A stretch of DNA of 64,000 bases from Mangifera indica. Lineage: Eukaryota; Streptophyta; Magnoliopsida; Sapindales; Anacardiaceae. Shown here one piece after another: positions 34,789 to 46,631 of the stretch. The notes under the pieces were generated by a model. It was not told the origin of the DNA. It saw only the letters and a list, made by a program, of their open reading frames with translations, and did not search any database. Where the stretch lies: positions 9,238,001 through 9,302,000 of the forward strand of contig NC_058153.1 in assembly GCF_011075055.1 (NCBI RefSeq), written 5' to 3'. How positions within the stretch are numbered: the first letter of the stretch is position 1; every line of letters begins with the position of its first letter. Position numbers and translations under genes: made by a program.

Positions 34789-36536
34789 TTACATAGATGT
34801 GAACAAAAATTAGATCGTATGGAGAGTAATCTGATGGCATTCTTCAATTTTCAAGGATTCATGCCATCTTATCCTCCATCTCCATAATTCAAACTGTTTC
34901 TCTCTTTTAACAGACCTAAAGAAGTTTTCTTTCCCTTTTCTTTTAAATTTCAGCTTTGATCATTGTGTGTTTTGTTTAAACATTGTGGATAATGTTTGGT
35001 TTAAGTGTGGGGGAGGGTTTATTGGCTCTTTTGTTCTACTTTATGTCTTGTTTTCATGTTCTGTTTTTCTCTATTTTATTCTTTATTCCATTTCTTCTTC
35101 TCAGTTCTTCTTTGTATTTTTTTTGCTTTTGGTTATGCCTTATTTTTTGTCTTGTTCTGTCTATGTTACTGTTCTTTGTTGGTGAAAGTTTGGTTTTTGA
35201 TTATGTTTTTCATTGATACGACAGCTAGTGTATTCTTCCCTATTTTTAGTCAACCAAACAGTTCCATTAATTTCATTTTGAATGAATTAATTTGTAGGCA
35301 TGCCTTGGGATTTAGTTGATTAAGTATGAAAGCAATGTACACTGATTTGTTAGATTAGCTAAGGGTATGCACTTAAACAAATTTTGATAATTAAATAATA
35401 GAGCTTTGTTTGAAGTTGAGGTGAATTGATTTAAGCCGTGAGTTTTGAGTAGAAAAAGATTAAAACATATATATCAATCTATGTTTTCTTTGATGAGTGA
35501 TATTCTCTTATGTGAATATGTCTCTAGAACTTGCTTTGAACTGTTTTGAGATCGTATTGATATATGCATGCATCAAAATGATAAAGACATTCTTGGTTAA
35601 ACCCTTTAGCTTACATGTTTTAATTTCCCTAGTTAGACCCTTGAGCCTTATAAAGCCCTTGATTCTTTGTGCTAAAACAATATTACAAACCCAAGCCTTC
35701 AAGTAAAAATCTTCACCCAACCATGAATGTTAGCAGGGCATTTAAACTAAATTTTGTTATTTGATGAATTTGCTATCTTGAAAAATTTAAGTGTGGGGGA
35801 AAAGGGAACTTAAATGTATAGGATGAGATTATGAAAAGAAGTTGGTATGAAGAATTATTATTGTTACTGTCTTATATTATTATTTTTACTATCAAATTCT
35901 CTTAGTTATTCAAAAAAAAAAAAAAAGAGCAAAAAATGATGAAAAAAATGAAATGAAAAAAAAAAGAAAAAAAGAGAGAGAAGAGAAAAGCAGTAGCTAG
36001 TAGCCAAGAAATGACAAGAGAAATGTGGTGTTTTCAACTTTAGATTTTTGTTCCATTTATATGTTTAAATGTTTTGTTAATGCTCATGGTTTTAACCTTT
36101 CGTATCCATTAATCCTTACCTTTACCGAAAGCCCCATTACAACCTAAAATAAAGTCCTTTTGATTTATGCATGTATATAATCTAAGTGGTGGAGATTTGG
36201 TGCATAAGCAAGCCTATGGAAGAATGTTTGCATTGGAAGAATTTGAGCGAAACATCGAACCATTAAACATATGAGTGGTATGAGTGATAACCGTGAGGAG
36301 ATTCACCAAAACTTCATACATGCTTTATAATGCGATTGTCTTGATTTGTCTTTATGCATATTTCCTTGTGAAGTTTGATGATGATGTGTGTTGTTGCTTA
36401 AGTCTGGGTTGGTTTGAATCCTAAGGTATGCACTTTTTTGGGATCATGAGAAAAGCGATTGATGGAACCTTTTTGTTTTTATTTTTGATAATTTTGTTTT
36501 ACTCAAGGACAAGCAAAAGATAAGTGTGGGGGAATT
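34789..36536 (+). repeat. Athila 3' non-coding region with three purine-tract motifs
   Basis: No gene is present; the overlapping T-rich open frames at 34967-35319 are low complexity. The motif TAAGTGTGGGGGA occurs at about 35002-35014, 35788-35800 and 36521-36533, the last directly before the 3' LTR where it serves as the polypurine tract. A purine-rich tract of almost only A and G lies at 35911-35990. Confidence 0.8.
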
Positions 36537-37882
36537 TGATAACATCATTAATTATTATTATTTTGAGTTCTAATTCCCTAATGTTGTGTGAAAATTTAAT
36601 TCAATCTAATGAAATTATTTATCTTTTGCACTTAGGAAGCTTTGAATATTTTTGGAGTAAGTTGGGCCAAAAAGATTAAAAATTAGAGCAGACCTATTAA
36701 TCTACAAAATCCATGTGCTAATTAGGTGTAGGCACGTGAAATAATGAAAGCAAAATTCGAAAATTAAATCTGGACATCCAGATCAGCTGAGATATTCCAT
36801 AAAATGTCAAGATTTGCTTCCTAGAAAAAGGATAATTATTAGCTAGAAAAGGGGATTAATTGAGATAGATAAGGAAGAATATTTTTTAAGGAAGGATATA
36901 CATTAAAATATATATCCTTTCCTTTTTTTTTTGGGAAGATATATATCACATTTGTTTGGCTAAATTAGGAGATTAGTATTACCTTTTATTTCCAGATTTT
37001 AATAGGGAGAAAAAATATATATTTTTATTTTTAGTTTGTTGGGATCTATCATTGTAATTTGAAGTATTAGAGAGATAAATATGGTTTATAGTGACTGAAT
37101 ATTTTCTCTTGATTGGAGGGATCTGAAACCATGGAACTACAAGAATTGTGAGATTAAGTTTTGTTCTTTAATGTTTCTTTTAATTATTCAAGTATCGATT
37201 ATTTTCCTAGATTATTTACTATGATTGTATTAGTTGATTGTCAAGATGCGCGATTAGTTTATTAATTAATACGATCTAGTGCTAGTTTAGATGTTGAATC
37301 CATAATTGTTCAATCCATCTAATCGAAGTGGCAACTGGGATTTATTGTTTGTTGCATCAGAAACTATAATTCCTAGAGAAAATATTCAACTAGATTAAAT
37401 GCAACGCCATACGCTTCTGCTATCTTGCTTTGTTGGTCTTTCTAATTTTTAATGCTATTATTTAATTAAATTCGATATCGATATCTGAATTATTAATCAA
37501 TAAGGGTTAACTGGAATATATGTTTTTTGGTTAACTAATCATAAGGAAAGACAAGTCAAAAACGAATACCACAATGAATATTTAAATAATTAATTTGATA
37601 TTTTTGGTATTGATGATTAATCATAGTTCAATGGTGGATGTGACTGTAGACCAAGGTTTGTCTAATTGATTATTTGTTTTAGATTATTGTTTTGAATTTT
37701 TATTATTGTTTTTAATTATAATTTGCATTCAATTCAAAATCCTTCATTATTCCTTATTTTGATTGATTTGTGATGACGTACTAATTGGAACTCTTCGAGG
37801 GAACAATCCATATTTTTCTTTACTACATTTTTGTTGCAAGAATTTAGGATTTTAATTTAGGTGTCAATGATAACACTTACCA
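36537..37882 (+). repeat. 3' LTR of the Athila-like element
   Basis: It begins TGATAACATCATTAATT and ends TAACACTTACCA, and is collinear with the 5' LTR at 25977 over its whole length. SIRE-2 LTR sequence resumes immediately after it. Confidence 0.95.
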
Positions 37883-38311
37883 AATGATTTACATACCGAG
37901 TAACTTTTACACTATGAACGGTCGGGACACGTTTGTTGACTTTTGCTTGCTTTGTTCTTGACTTTGCTTGCATTAACCTTGGAGCGAGTGAGCGAGCATT
38001 GTACTAAGTATTCATCTCATTCCATGCTTGGAATTGGTACTGAACGATTGGTACAAAATTAGTATCAGTTATTCTAGACAAATTGAAATTATTCTAAAAT
38101 TTCAGAAACATTATTGACTCAATGAACAAGCAATGAATGACTTGGCTACTGAGTTAATTTTTGCCTTGTATCAATCATTCATCTTTACAATTCTTCATTC
38201 AATTCTTGCAATTTTTTCACTTATCCAACTTGTAATGTTTTAACACATTCTGTTGACATGTTAGCAATTTTAATTTATGTTTTTATCATCATCAAAACAC
38301 CTAAAGTCTAA
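37883..38311 (-). repeat. SIRE-2 3' LTR, proximal part
   Basis: It ends in plus coordinates with CATGTTAG, a TTTATCATCATCAAAA block and AGTCTAACA, matching the layout of the SIRE-1 LTR end. The bases ATCTCCATATTTTTAATTGA at 38312-38331 follow as a decayed purine tract read on the minus strand. Confidence 0.7.
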
Positions 38312-40736
38312 CAATCTCCATATTTTTAATTGATAATAAAAACTAAGTTGAGATAAAAATATTTGCACTCATTTACCAATGTATTTAACAAGTTTTTTGA
38401 AAATTTTTTTACATAGTTCCCCTTGTTTTTTCTCATTCTCTTCCTTTTTGTTAACAATCAAAAAAAGAATTGACCAAAATCTTAACATCAATGGCTATAA
38501 AATATCCATCAATATTTCCAAAATCAACAAAAATATCCATCAAAATATGTTTCAACGTTTAACAGTTAATGTTCAAGCATCAACATTAATATCATTAATA
38601 TGATTATCAATACATGCATCAATAAGGTAAAAGTCATAAGGATTAGACATAAACTAAGCATCATTAATCATAATAATAAAAAGAGACAAAATTTGACTAC
38701 TTATAAGCTAGACATGTATAAAGAAAATGATGATATGCCTCAAAATATGCAAGAAAAACATATATGAATGCAAGGGAAAATGAAACAAGATATGAATGTA
38801 GGATCAATGGTATTGCTTCATTCATTTTTGAAGCTCTTGTTGAAGATGAGCTTGTTCTTTGATAATCTAATCCTTCCACTATAAAATCTACCCTTGTCTT
38901 TGATAGATTTCATCTTGACTTTTGAAGGATGTTGAATGATGAGCATCCATAATAGTGATCATAAAACTCATACCATTCATCTTTTCTTCTTGTCTGTTGA
39001 ACCTTGAATGAACTTCTTCCATGTTAAGATGGAAAGATTGAAAACCTTCGCCGATGAAGCTTATCATGTTGGCAAGTTAACCCTGAATGGTTCCCTTAGA
39101 TTCTTTATCCAATCTACACCTTTTTTTATTCTAGAGCTAGATTAAGGAATATCATTTGCTTCGATAAGAGACATCCCAAATTGAGTTTCATTTTCTTGTG
39201 CTAAAGGAAATGGCTTTTGATCTTGTTATAGAGGAGACATCTTAAATTAAGCATGTTCGTCTTCATTTTCTATAAACTGGTATGTTTTATGCCAATTAGG
39301 TTCAATCATCTTCACTCTTATCATTGATTGAGTAGTAAAAGGAAGACTATCCTTAAAGGGCTTTCTATGATTGGGTTCCTCTTCGCTCAAATCATATATC
39401 AAATTCAATGCAATGAAGGAAATGAGCATGCCGAAGTGAATTTCTTGTCCTTTTTATCTTATAAAGTGAATTTGACTAATTAACCATTTATTTGTATCAA
39501 TATGACTGTTGTTCACCCCATAATACATTAAAATCATATTTTGAACTATGACTTGTCCATTTGACTTTTAACGAGCATTAAGAGTGTAGGATATAATTTT
39601 TTAGAGCATTCTTATCATCGGGCTAGTTATCTTGGATGATTTTGAAGTACGCATATCATATTCTCTTTGTCCATTTAAATATCCCATGCACTTTTGATCT
39701 AAACTCAGAAGGTGCATTCAAAGTACCCTCATCATCACAACACAATCCAACCACTATGCTAACATCTCTAGGGTCACTTTAAATTTCTTATCATGTAAAC
39801 GAAATTCCATGGTGTAATCTAGAAGGTTATTCCTATCTATAACGAACTATAAAATTCATACACCAAGTTCTTATATGCACCTATTTGCAAGAAAAATAAT
39901 TTCTTCCATCTTATATGTCCAACTATTTCCATTAATTCATCAATAATACCCAATTTGATAAAGATAGGTAAGAAAACAGACCTACCAATACCAACTCATA
40001 TATGTCATAATGTTTCCAAAGTTTTTTCTTAGTTAGCATCTTAGACTCATATATCATAGTAAGTTGCACGACGGAAGCTACAGAGATGTTCTTGGTCTGT
40101 GGAGCCATTTTTCAGTTAAAGCGACAACTTCTAAGTAATACCAACAACAAAAATAAATAGAGAATGATTTGGATGTTAAATGATGCAAGAAGATGTACAA
40201 AAATTGAAGCAAAATGGTAGGTTTTTTGGCAGAAAGTGTGACGACAGACAATGGCTAGGGTATTGAATTTGTTTTGAATGAATAAACATGACGACCTGCA
40301 CTCTTTTTTGTTTATAAAATCGGAGTACAGTTGATACTAATTAAGAGTACTAATCATTACTAAACTAAATATTTTAACATTTAAAAAAAAAGGCTAAGTA
40401 GAACAATCGTTATTGAATTAGTAGTGATTCGTACATAGCATAAATCGACAACAAAATTTGAAAATCCAATTGACCAAAGAGACGAACGAACGATAACATA
40501 TATAAACATTCGTTTATGACCTAAATTCCAAAATTTTCAACATTTTATGTAGTTTTACAAAGATTAAAACACCTCAAGATATAAATCTTGGATATTTAGA
40601 CCTATTTGAGGGCATTCAATGTGATTCATAGTACAAACAATAACAAACACAAGTTTAAATTGATTTGACTCAAATCCACAAAATACGTTTATGCATATGT
40701 GAATGTAAATGCCCTTTCAATCAATCACATCCACAT
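38312..40736 (-). pseudogene. SIRE-2 post-pol region with an env-position frame relic
   Basis: On the minus strand a frame opens near 40108 with MAPQTKNISVAS and is followed, through several frameshifts and stops, by an LLDYTMEFRLHDKKFKVT block, ILMYYGVNNSHIDTNKWL and, in 39429-39247, an IHFGMLISFIALNLIYDLSEEE-like block. The order resembles plant retroelement post-pol proteins of the family also found in Athila. I see no fusion peptide or reliable membrane anchor. The remaining DNA (38312-38880) is AT-rich with TATCCATCAA motifs similar to those in SIRE-1. Confidence 0.5.
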
Positions 40737-40748
40737 TTAATAGAGTAT

Positions 40749-40750
<2 letters not shown>

Positions 40751-40806
<56 letters not shown>
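40751..40806. repeat. (CA)n-(TA)n microsatellite
   Basis: A short ACACACA leads into about 24 uninterrupted TA dinucleotides. The open frames over it on both strands are artefacts of the repeat. Confidence 0.98.
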
Positions 40807-40809
<3 letters not shown>

Positions 40810-43800
40810 ATGAAACCAAATAAGATAGCATATAATTTCATCACAATCAAGAACCATAACAATAAAAACACTATACACTTGGTTTGCATCAATAATTCCA
40901 AGCCTTCTTCGAATGAAGCTAAAACAATCATTATCAAAAGGCTTAGCAAAAATGTCAACAAGTTGGATAGTACTATCAATAAATTCAATTTTAATGTCAC
41001 CCTTGTTAACATGATCATGTAAGAATTGTGCCTAATGTCTATATGCTTAGTTCTAGAATGTAAGATATAATTTTTAGAAAGTTGTATGACACTTGTATTA
41101 TCACAAAAGATTGAAATGTTTTTTATTTTGAAACCAAAATCCATTAGTTGTTGTCTTATCCATAAAAGTTGTACACAAAAACTAGTTGCGGAAATGTATT
41201 TTGCTTCCATAGTAGAGGTTGCCATGGAGTTTTGCTTTTTTGAAAACTATAAAAGTAACATATTTCCTAAAAATTGGCAAGTACCACTAGTATTTTTTCT
41301 ATCAATCCTATATCCTTCGAAATCAACATTTAAAAATGTTATTAATTCAGATGAGGATCTCTTAAGTTACCACAAACCAATGTTTAGTGAGTCCTTATGG
41401 TATCTCAACATTCTTTTTATGATAGTAAGATGTAATTTCTTGGTATTTGCTTGAAACCTTGCACATATGCATACACTAAACATGATGTCGTGCCTAGATG
41501 TCATTAAATAAAGTAATTCACCTATTGTGCTTCTATATTTAATATTTACACTTTTACCTCTCTTATCTACATCATGTTTGATTAATGTGCTCATGGGAGT
41601 TAGTTGTTCCTTTGCATTTTCCATTATGAACCTTTTGAGGAGATCTTTTACATACTTCAATTCATAAAGGAGGATTCCTTCCTTGAGTTATTTAACTTGT
41701 AGTCTGAAGAAGTAGTTGAGCTCTCTTATCATGTTCATTTTGAATTCTCCCTGCATCATTTTAGAAATCTCTCTACATAGAGATTCATTAGTAGTATCAA
41801 ATATGATGTCATCAACATAAATTTACACTATCAAAATATCTTACTTATGTGTTTTTTATAAATAATGCGGTATCTACCTTTCCTTTTGTAAAATCATTTT
41901 GAAAGAGAAAATTACTTAATCTTTCATACTAATCTCTAAAAGCTTGCTTTAAATCATAAAGTGCTTTTGTAAGTTTGAAAACATGGTTTGAAAATTCATA
42001 ATTTTTAAAATTAGGAAGTTGTTTAACATATATTTCCCCTTGTATAAAACTATTTAAAAATGCACTTTTAACTTCAATTTGAAATAATTTAAAATCTAAA
42101 TGACATGCATAAGCAAGAACTATTCTAATAGCCTTTAATCTAGCTATGAGAACATAAGTTTCATCGAAATCAATATCTTCCTCTTGAGAGTAGCCTTGGG
42201 CAACTAGTTTAGCTTTGTTTCTCACAACAACTTTGGCTTCATCACCTTGTTTTGGTATACTTATTTTGTGTTGATGTTAGGATGATCTGTTGGTCTAGAA
42301 ACTAGTTCTCAAACTTTGTTTCTTTCAAATTGGTCTAACTCCTCTTACCTTACAAGTATACAAATCTCATCTTCAAGAGCTTTTTCTACCTTCTTGGGTT
42401 CTATTTGTGACAAAAATGCAATAAATTAACAAGTTTTCCTCAATAAAGCTCTTGTCCTTACTCCTTAGTGGGATCTCTAATGATCTTTCCTTCTTTCACT
42501 TCATCTTTCACCTTTAGATATGTGGTTTCCTTCGGTGGTTCTTAAGGTTGCATGATTTCATCTTTTTGCTCCTTGACCTCAATTTGATGATTTTCTTTTT
42601 CATTCTTTGGTTGAGATAAGTGTTTTATTTAAAGATCTTCAATGAGCTTAATAACTTCATCTTCATTTCTATTCCCTATATACTTGGATGATTCATCAAA
42701 CACCATATGCATGGATTCTTCAACTAAGAGAGTTTTCTTGTTGAAGACTCTATGTGCTTTGGATGAGGTAGAGTAACCTAGAAAAATTACTTCATCCAAT
42801 TTGAAATTGATTTTTCCTAAGTTATTCTTACCATTATGTAACACAAAATATTTGCACCCAAAAGGATAAAAGTATACAATATTAGATCTTTTCCCTTTGA
42901 ATAACTCATAGAGAGTTTTCTTGAGAATTGGCTTAATCATGACCCTATTTATGATGTAACATAATGCATTGATGACTTCACCACAAAACACCACATGTAT
43001 GTAATTATGTTTAAACAACATGGTTCTAGCTATTTCTACAAGTATTCTATTTCTTTTCTTAATAACTCTATTTTGTTAAGGGGTTCTAAGTGCCAAAATG
43101 TTGTGTTCAATGTCATACTCATTACAAAAGGATTCAAAATATGAATTTTCAAATTCTTTTCCATGGTCATTTCTAATGTTTGTAATTGCATAACCTACTT
43201 GGTTTTGCAATTTCCTAACATTGCAATTTTCATAAACCCTAAACCCTAGCAAATGGAACAAATGCATGGAATGCATCACTTTTATGAGTAAGAAGTAAGA
43301 CCTAAGTAAATCTTGAAAAATCATCAAATATTACAAAGTACTAATGTTTTCCACCCAGACTTATTGTTCTAAATGGTCCACACAAATCTATATGCAAGAG
43401 TTGAAAGGGTCCTAAGGTTGAAACACAATTCTTGGGTTTAAAACAAATTCTAGTTTGTTTGTCTTTCATGCAAGCATCAGTCATATGATCATTTTTTAAA
43501 ATCAACTTTGACAAACCTTTTACTAAATTTCTTTTATAGAGTTTTTTTTTTGTAAAATATCAATGCTAACATATTCTAATCCTCTATATCATAGCCACAT
43601 GTCTTCCTTGGTTGACATGAGACATTGGTCTCTAGATGCAATGTCTTACAAGTCTATAATATATACATTTGAGTGCCTATGACCAATGAATGCAAATGTA
43701 TTTGTGCTAGTACAAATAATTTCCCAACATAAATAATAAAAGCTAATTTTGAAACTGTTATCACATAATTAACTTACGGTAAGTAAAGTATGCTTAAGAC

Positions 43801-44296
43801 TTTAACAAGTAAGACATCATTAATTGAGGAAGAAGAGTTAACTATTGTACCAATGTCAATCACTTTTCCTTTTGAGTTGTCTCCAAAGTTGATGTTGTCT
43901 TTATCTTTAGCCTTCACTGTGGTGAATAAGCTTTTATCTCCCATTATGTGCCTTGAGTATATATTATCCAAGTAGTGCTTGGTAGAGGACCTTAAGGATG
44001 ATTGTAAACATGCCTACACAAAAAATTTATTCAATTACTTTTTGGTAACCAACAATACTAGTCTTAAGTGTCCCTTTAGGAACCCAACCTTGTTCACTTT
44101 GAAAGGTTTACCATTTTTAATTGGAAAATGTCTAATAGTATACCTAATAAATGAACAAAGTTTGCATTTTGTGTGCAATGCACGTGGTTTCTTTAGTGGT
44201 CTAAATGAGTTTGTAAAGGGGTTACCTCTATTGAATCCTAAATCTTCTTTATTTAGACCACTCATTTGTGAAGGAAACATTTCATCCAACATTTAG
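40807..44296 (-). pseudogene. SIRE-2 pol: protease, integrase, RT, RNase H, broken
   Basis: Minus-strand blocks, right to left: protease near 43971 (DNIYSRHIMGD where DSGCSRHMTGD is usual, so the catalytic DSG is lost), integrase (43327-43076 IRNDHGKEFENSYF; 43021-42629 with YPFGCKYFVLHNGKNNLGK), RT (42225-41929, then YVDD at 41808-41819, then 41660-41367 with DIMFSVCICARFQ), and RNase H (41225-40890; EAKYISA, CDNTSVIQLSKN, TKHIDIRH). The RT box is intact, but there are many breaks. Confidence 0.88.
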
Positions 44297-45600
44297 TGCC
44301 AATTTTAAAATTTTCAAATAATTCATTTGAACTTGACCTTTTTTCTTTAGCTTTTCATGCTTTTCTTTAATGCATGTCAATTCTTTTAAGCATAATTCTT
44401 TTTTATTTGATATTACTCCAAAATCTATCTTCAATTTATCATGCTCATGTGAGAGTGTGTCATGCTCTTTTTTTAATGCATACTAATTGTTTCTTTAATG
44501 TTTTGTATTTAGTTTGCATGCTCTCATATTCATCCATTAATAATTCAAATGCATCAAAGAATATGAGTTTTTATCATTTACCACATCTTACGAGTCACTT
44601 TTGGCCATGTAGGATACATTGGCCTTTTCTTCTTCTGACTCATTCTCATCACTTGAGTCATTACTTCCACTCTATGTGGTCGCAAGGACTTTCTTCTTAA
44701 ATATTTTTTTCTTTTTCTCCTTCTTTTTTCTTCTAAAAGGGTACTCTTGTTAAATATACCTTGACTTTTGCACCCGTAGCAAATTATGTCATTGTTGCTC
44801 TTTCCGCCATCTTTCTTCCCTCTCCTAGCCAAATGTTTTCATTTAAACCTCTTGGACCTTGATAAGAACTTGATAAATTTCCTAGCAAGAAGACTTATGT
44901 CATCTTCATCCATGGAAAAGTTTCCTTCCTCTTCCTTTTTGTCATTAAACTTTAAGGCAATATCCCTTTTTGCCTTTACTTCCTTTTCTTTGAATTTCCT
45001 CTTTATCTTATTGGTAAGAAGAGTTCTTATGAGTTTAACCATACCCAGTTTTGTTAAGTCCTTTGATTCTTCAATCATATTGATCTTCATAATCTATGAA
45101 TCGGGTAAAGACCTTAGTATTTTCTTAACTAACTTTATGACTTCAAACTTCTTCCCTAATCATTTAAGATCACTGATAAGGTTTGAGAATTTTTTGTACA
45201 TGTCCATGATATTATGTCCTGATTTCATCTCAAATAACTTATATTCTCGGAAGAGGAGTTCTATTTTGGACTTTTTAACTTGGTTTGTCCCTTCATGAGT
45301 TGTTTAAAGGATGGTCCAAACTTTTTTAGCCAAATCATAAGTTGACACACGATTAAATTCTACTGCATTCAAAGCACAAAATAAGATGTTAATGGCTTTG
45401 CCATTCAAACTCAACATTTTCTCATCCTCATCATTGTAATCCAATTCATTTTTAGGTTCATTAGTTCTAGAATCCTTTGGTACCAAATCACCATGCTTAA
45501 TAATTTTCCAAAGTTTATAATCAATAGACCTAACTCATTCTAATTTTCCATTAAGTATAATTTGTGCCACTAGATAAAGATAGTCTAATAGTGCATTATC
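44297..45600 (-). pseudogene. SIRE-2 gag, broken
   Basis: The right-hand part (45590-45304) shows IDYKLWKIIKHGDLVPKDS and DEDEKMLSLNGKAINILFCALNAVEFNRVS, the conserved SIRE gag core, with a W-to-stop change upstream. The C-terminal part carries a zinc knuckle remnant CYGCKSQGIF at about 44780, whose histidine and last cysteine are gone. The N-terminus and the 5' LTR are absent. Confidence 0.85.
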
Positions 45601-45604
45601 CTTT

Positions 45605-45700
45605 CAATGATCAAGATATTGTCGATACTTTCAGATCAACAATTGAGACGTTGCCGATACTTTCAGATCAATGATCGAGATGTTACTGACACTCTTTCAC
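45605..45700 (+). repeat. 32-bp tandem repeat, three units
   Basis: Units are 45605-45636, 45637-45668 and 45669-45700. Each begins CAAYRATYRAGA and carries GTYGATACTTTCAGAT or a close variant (third unit ACTGACACTCTTTCAC). The array starts just outside the truncated end of SIRE-2. Confidence 0.9.
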
Positions 45701-46351
45701 TTGGATTAACAATTTTAGTTTTGTTAGATACGTGGTATTTTATCGATTAGCGTTACCGATTCCTTTAGGATAAACTAGTACAATTATTTTACTATTTATT
45801 GTAATTATTGTGTCAGATAGGCTTAAAATGCGTTAAAGTCTGAACCCTTACTTTCCTTTATTTAAATGAAGAGGATGTAATGTATTCTATAAGAGTTTAA
45901 AATTTAAGGAAATTTTTTTGTTCTTCTTTGAAGAATTCTCTTTACTTGTTTCGAGAAGTTCTTTTAATTATATTCTGTTGATTTATTTAATAATATAATT
46001 GTCGATTTCTCATGATATGTATGCATGATATAAATAAATGAGAAACGAAAATTAAATCTTGATTTTAATTGCTGATGAATTTTAATATCTTGTAAGCGAT
46101 TAACTTACGTATGATTAAATTCACGTTGGAAACAAACAAAACCCTAGAATCCCTCGTGTGGGCAAAGTGGAGCAGCCGGCAAGCCACCAACTTAAGGAAA
46201 TAATCGTCATTTTACGAAATATACCGTGGCTTTCTCGTAATTCCGCAAAGAAAACCTTCTCAATTTTATAATGTCGATGACCTGTGATGTATCTTCTCAT
46301 AACCACCCAATAAAAACCGTTGCCTAAAACAACTCAGCCCCCTTTTAATTC
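45701..46351. other. Spacer between the SIRE-2 end and the VDAC promoter
   Basis: No gene is seen. Base composition shifts from strongly AT-rich to mixed near 46120, marking the transition from repeat-derived DNA to the gene-proximal region. Confidence 0.4.
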
Positions 46352-46357
46352 CACGTG
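46352..46357 (+). promoter_or_regulatory. G-box CACGTG upstream of VDAC
   Basis: A CCACGTGTG context 275 bases before the ATG fits a G-box/ABRE-like site bound by plant bZIP or bHLH factors. The assignment is by motif only. Confidence 0.4.
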
Positions 46358-46562
46358 TGAGCTGTCACCTAATCACTGCTCGCTACACTTCAACTCCACC
46401 TCGACCTCAGTAAACAGACCTTTTGATAATATCTGTCTCGGCTTGTTTCGTCTCTTCCTCGTCTCGGCTGAATCGGTCCGAAAAGCCGCTCTTCTTCTTT
46501 ATTATAGGTCAAACTCTTGTAATCGTCTTTATCGAGTCGGAGCTTTTAGTTTCGAAACTATT

Positions 46563-46570
46563 TATAAAAG
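46563..46570 (+). promoter_or_regulatory. Possible TATA box of VDAC
   Basis: TATAAAAG lies 62 bases before the start codon. If used, it would leave a 5' UTR of only about 30-40 bases, so an upstream TATA-less start is equally possible. Confidence 0.3.
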
Positions 46571-46631
46571 GTTTTGGTGCCTTTTCTTTTCGGAGCTTCG
46601 CAGAGTGTTTTCTTCGCCCTTTTTAGTAGAG

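Larger units (their letters stand above)
25977..37882 (+). mobile_element. Athila-like Ty3/gypsy element, 11.9 kb, two LTRs
   Basis: A long element with LTRs of about 1.34 kb, a tRNA-Asp-type primer-binding site, gag, protease, RT, RNase H, integrase, a post-pol frame with an Athila-type protein, and a purine tract directly before the 3' LTR. The domain order (RT before integrase) and the gag wording NPKENASAIGLRSGKELE are typical of Athila. The flanks AGCGA and AATGA may be a decayed 5-bp target duplication, since the two mismatches are transitions. All frames are broken. By eye the LTRs differ at about one base in eight to ten over the first 200 bases, so the insertion is old. Confidence 0.92.
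25180..45600 (-). mobile_element. SIRE-like Ty1/copia element SIRE-2, split by the Athila insertion
   Basis: Once the plus-strand Athila element (25977-37882) is taken out, the minus strand reads gag (about 45590-44300), protease, integrase, RT, RNase H (to about 40890), a 2.4-kb post-pol region, a purine tract and a 3' LTR made of 37883-38311 plus 25180-25976. The 5' LTR and gag N-terminus are missing right of 45600. Every domain is interrupted. It is the older partner of the nest, since Athila lies inside its LTR. Confidence 0.8.

Noticed and set aside
34967..35319. Overlapping hydrophobic frames as a membrane protein (envelope)
   Set aside because: They are T-rich low-complexity DNA inside the Athila 3' non-coding region, open in three frames at once, and carry a purine-tract motif.
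40737..41022. Frames with Ile-Tyr repeats as a coding gene
   Set aside because: The repeat is the translated TA microsatellite. The real content of the minus strand is the end of SIRE-2 RNase H.
45605..45700. CRISPR-like array
   Set aside because: Units are directly adjacent with no spacers, and the genome is eukaryotic. It is a minisatellite.
46121..46306. Minus-strand 61-codon frame upstream of VDAC
   Set aside because: It overlaps the VDAC promoter, has no family signature, and is of a length expected by chance.
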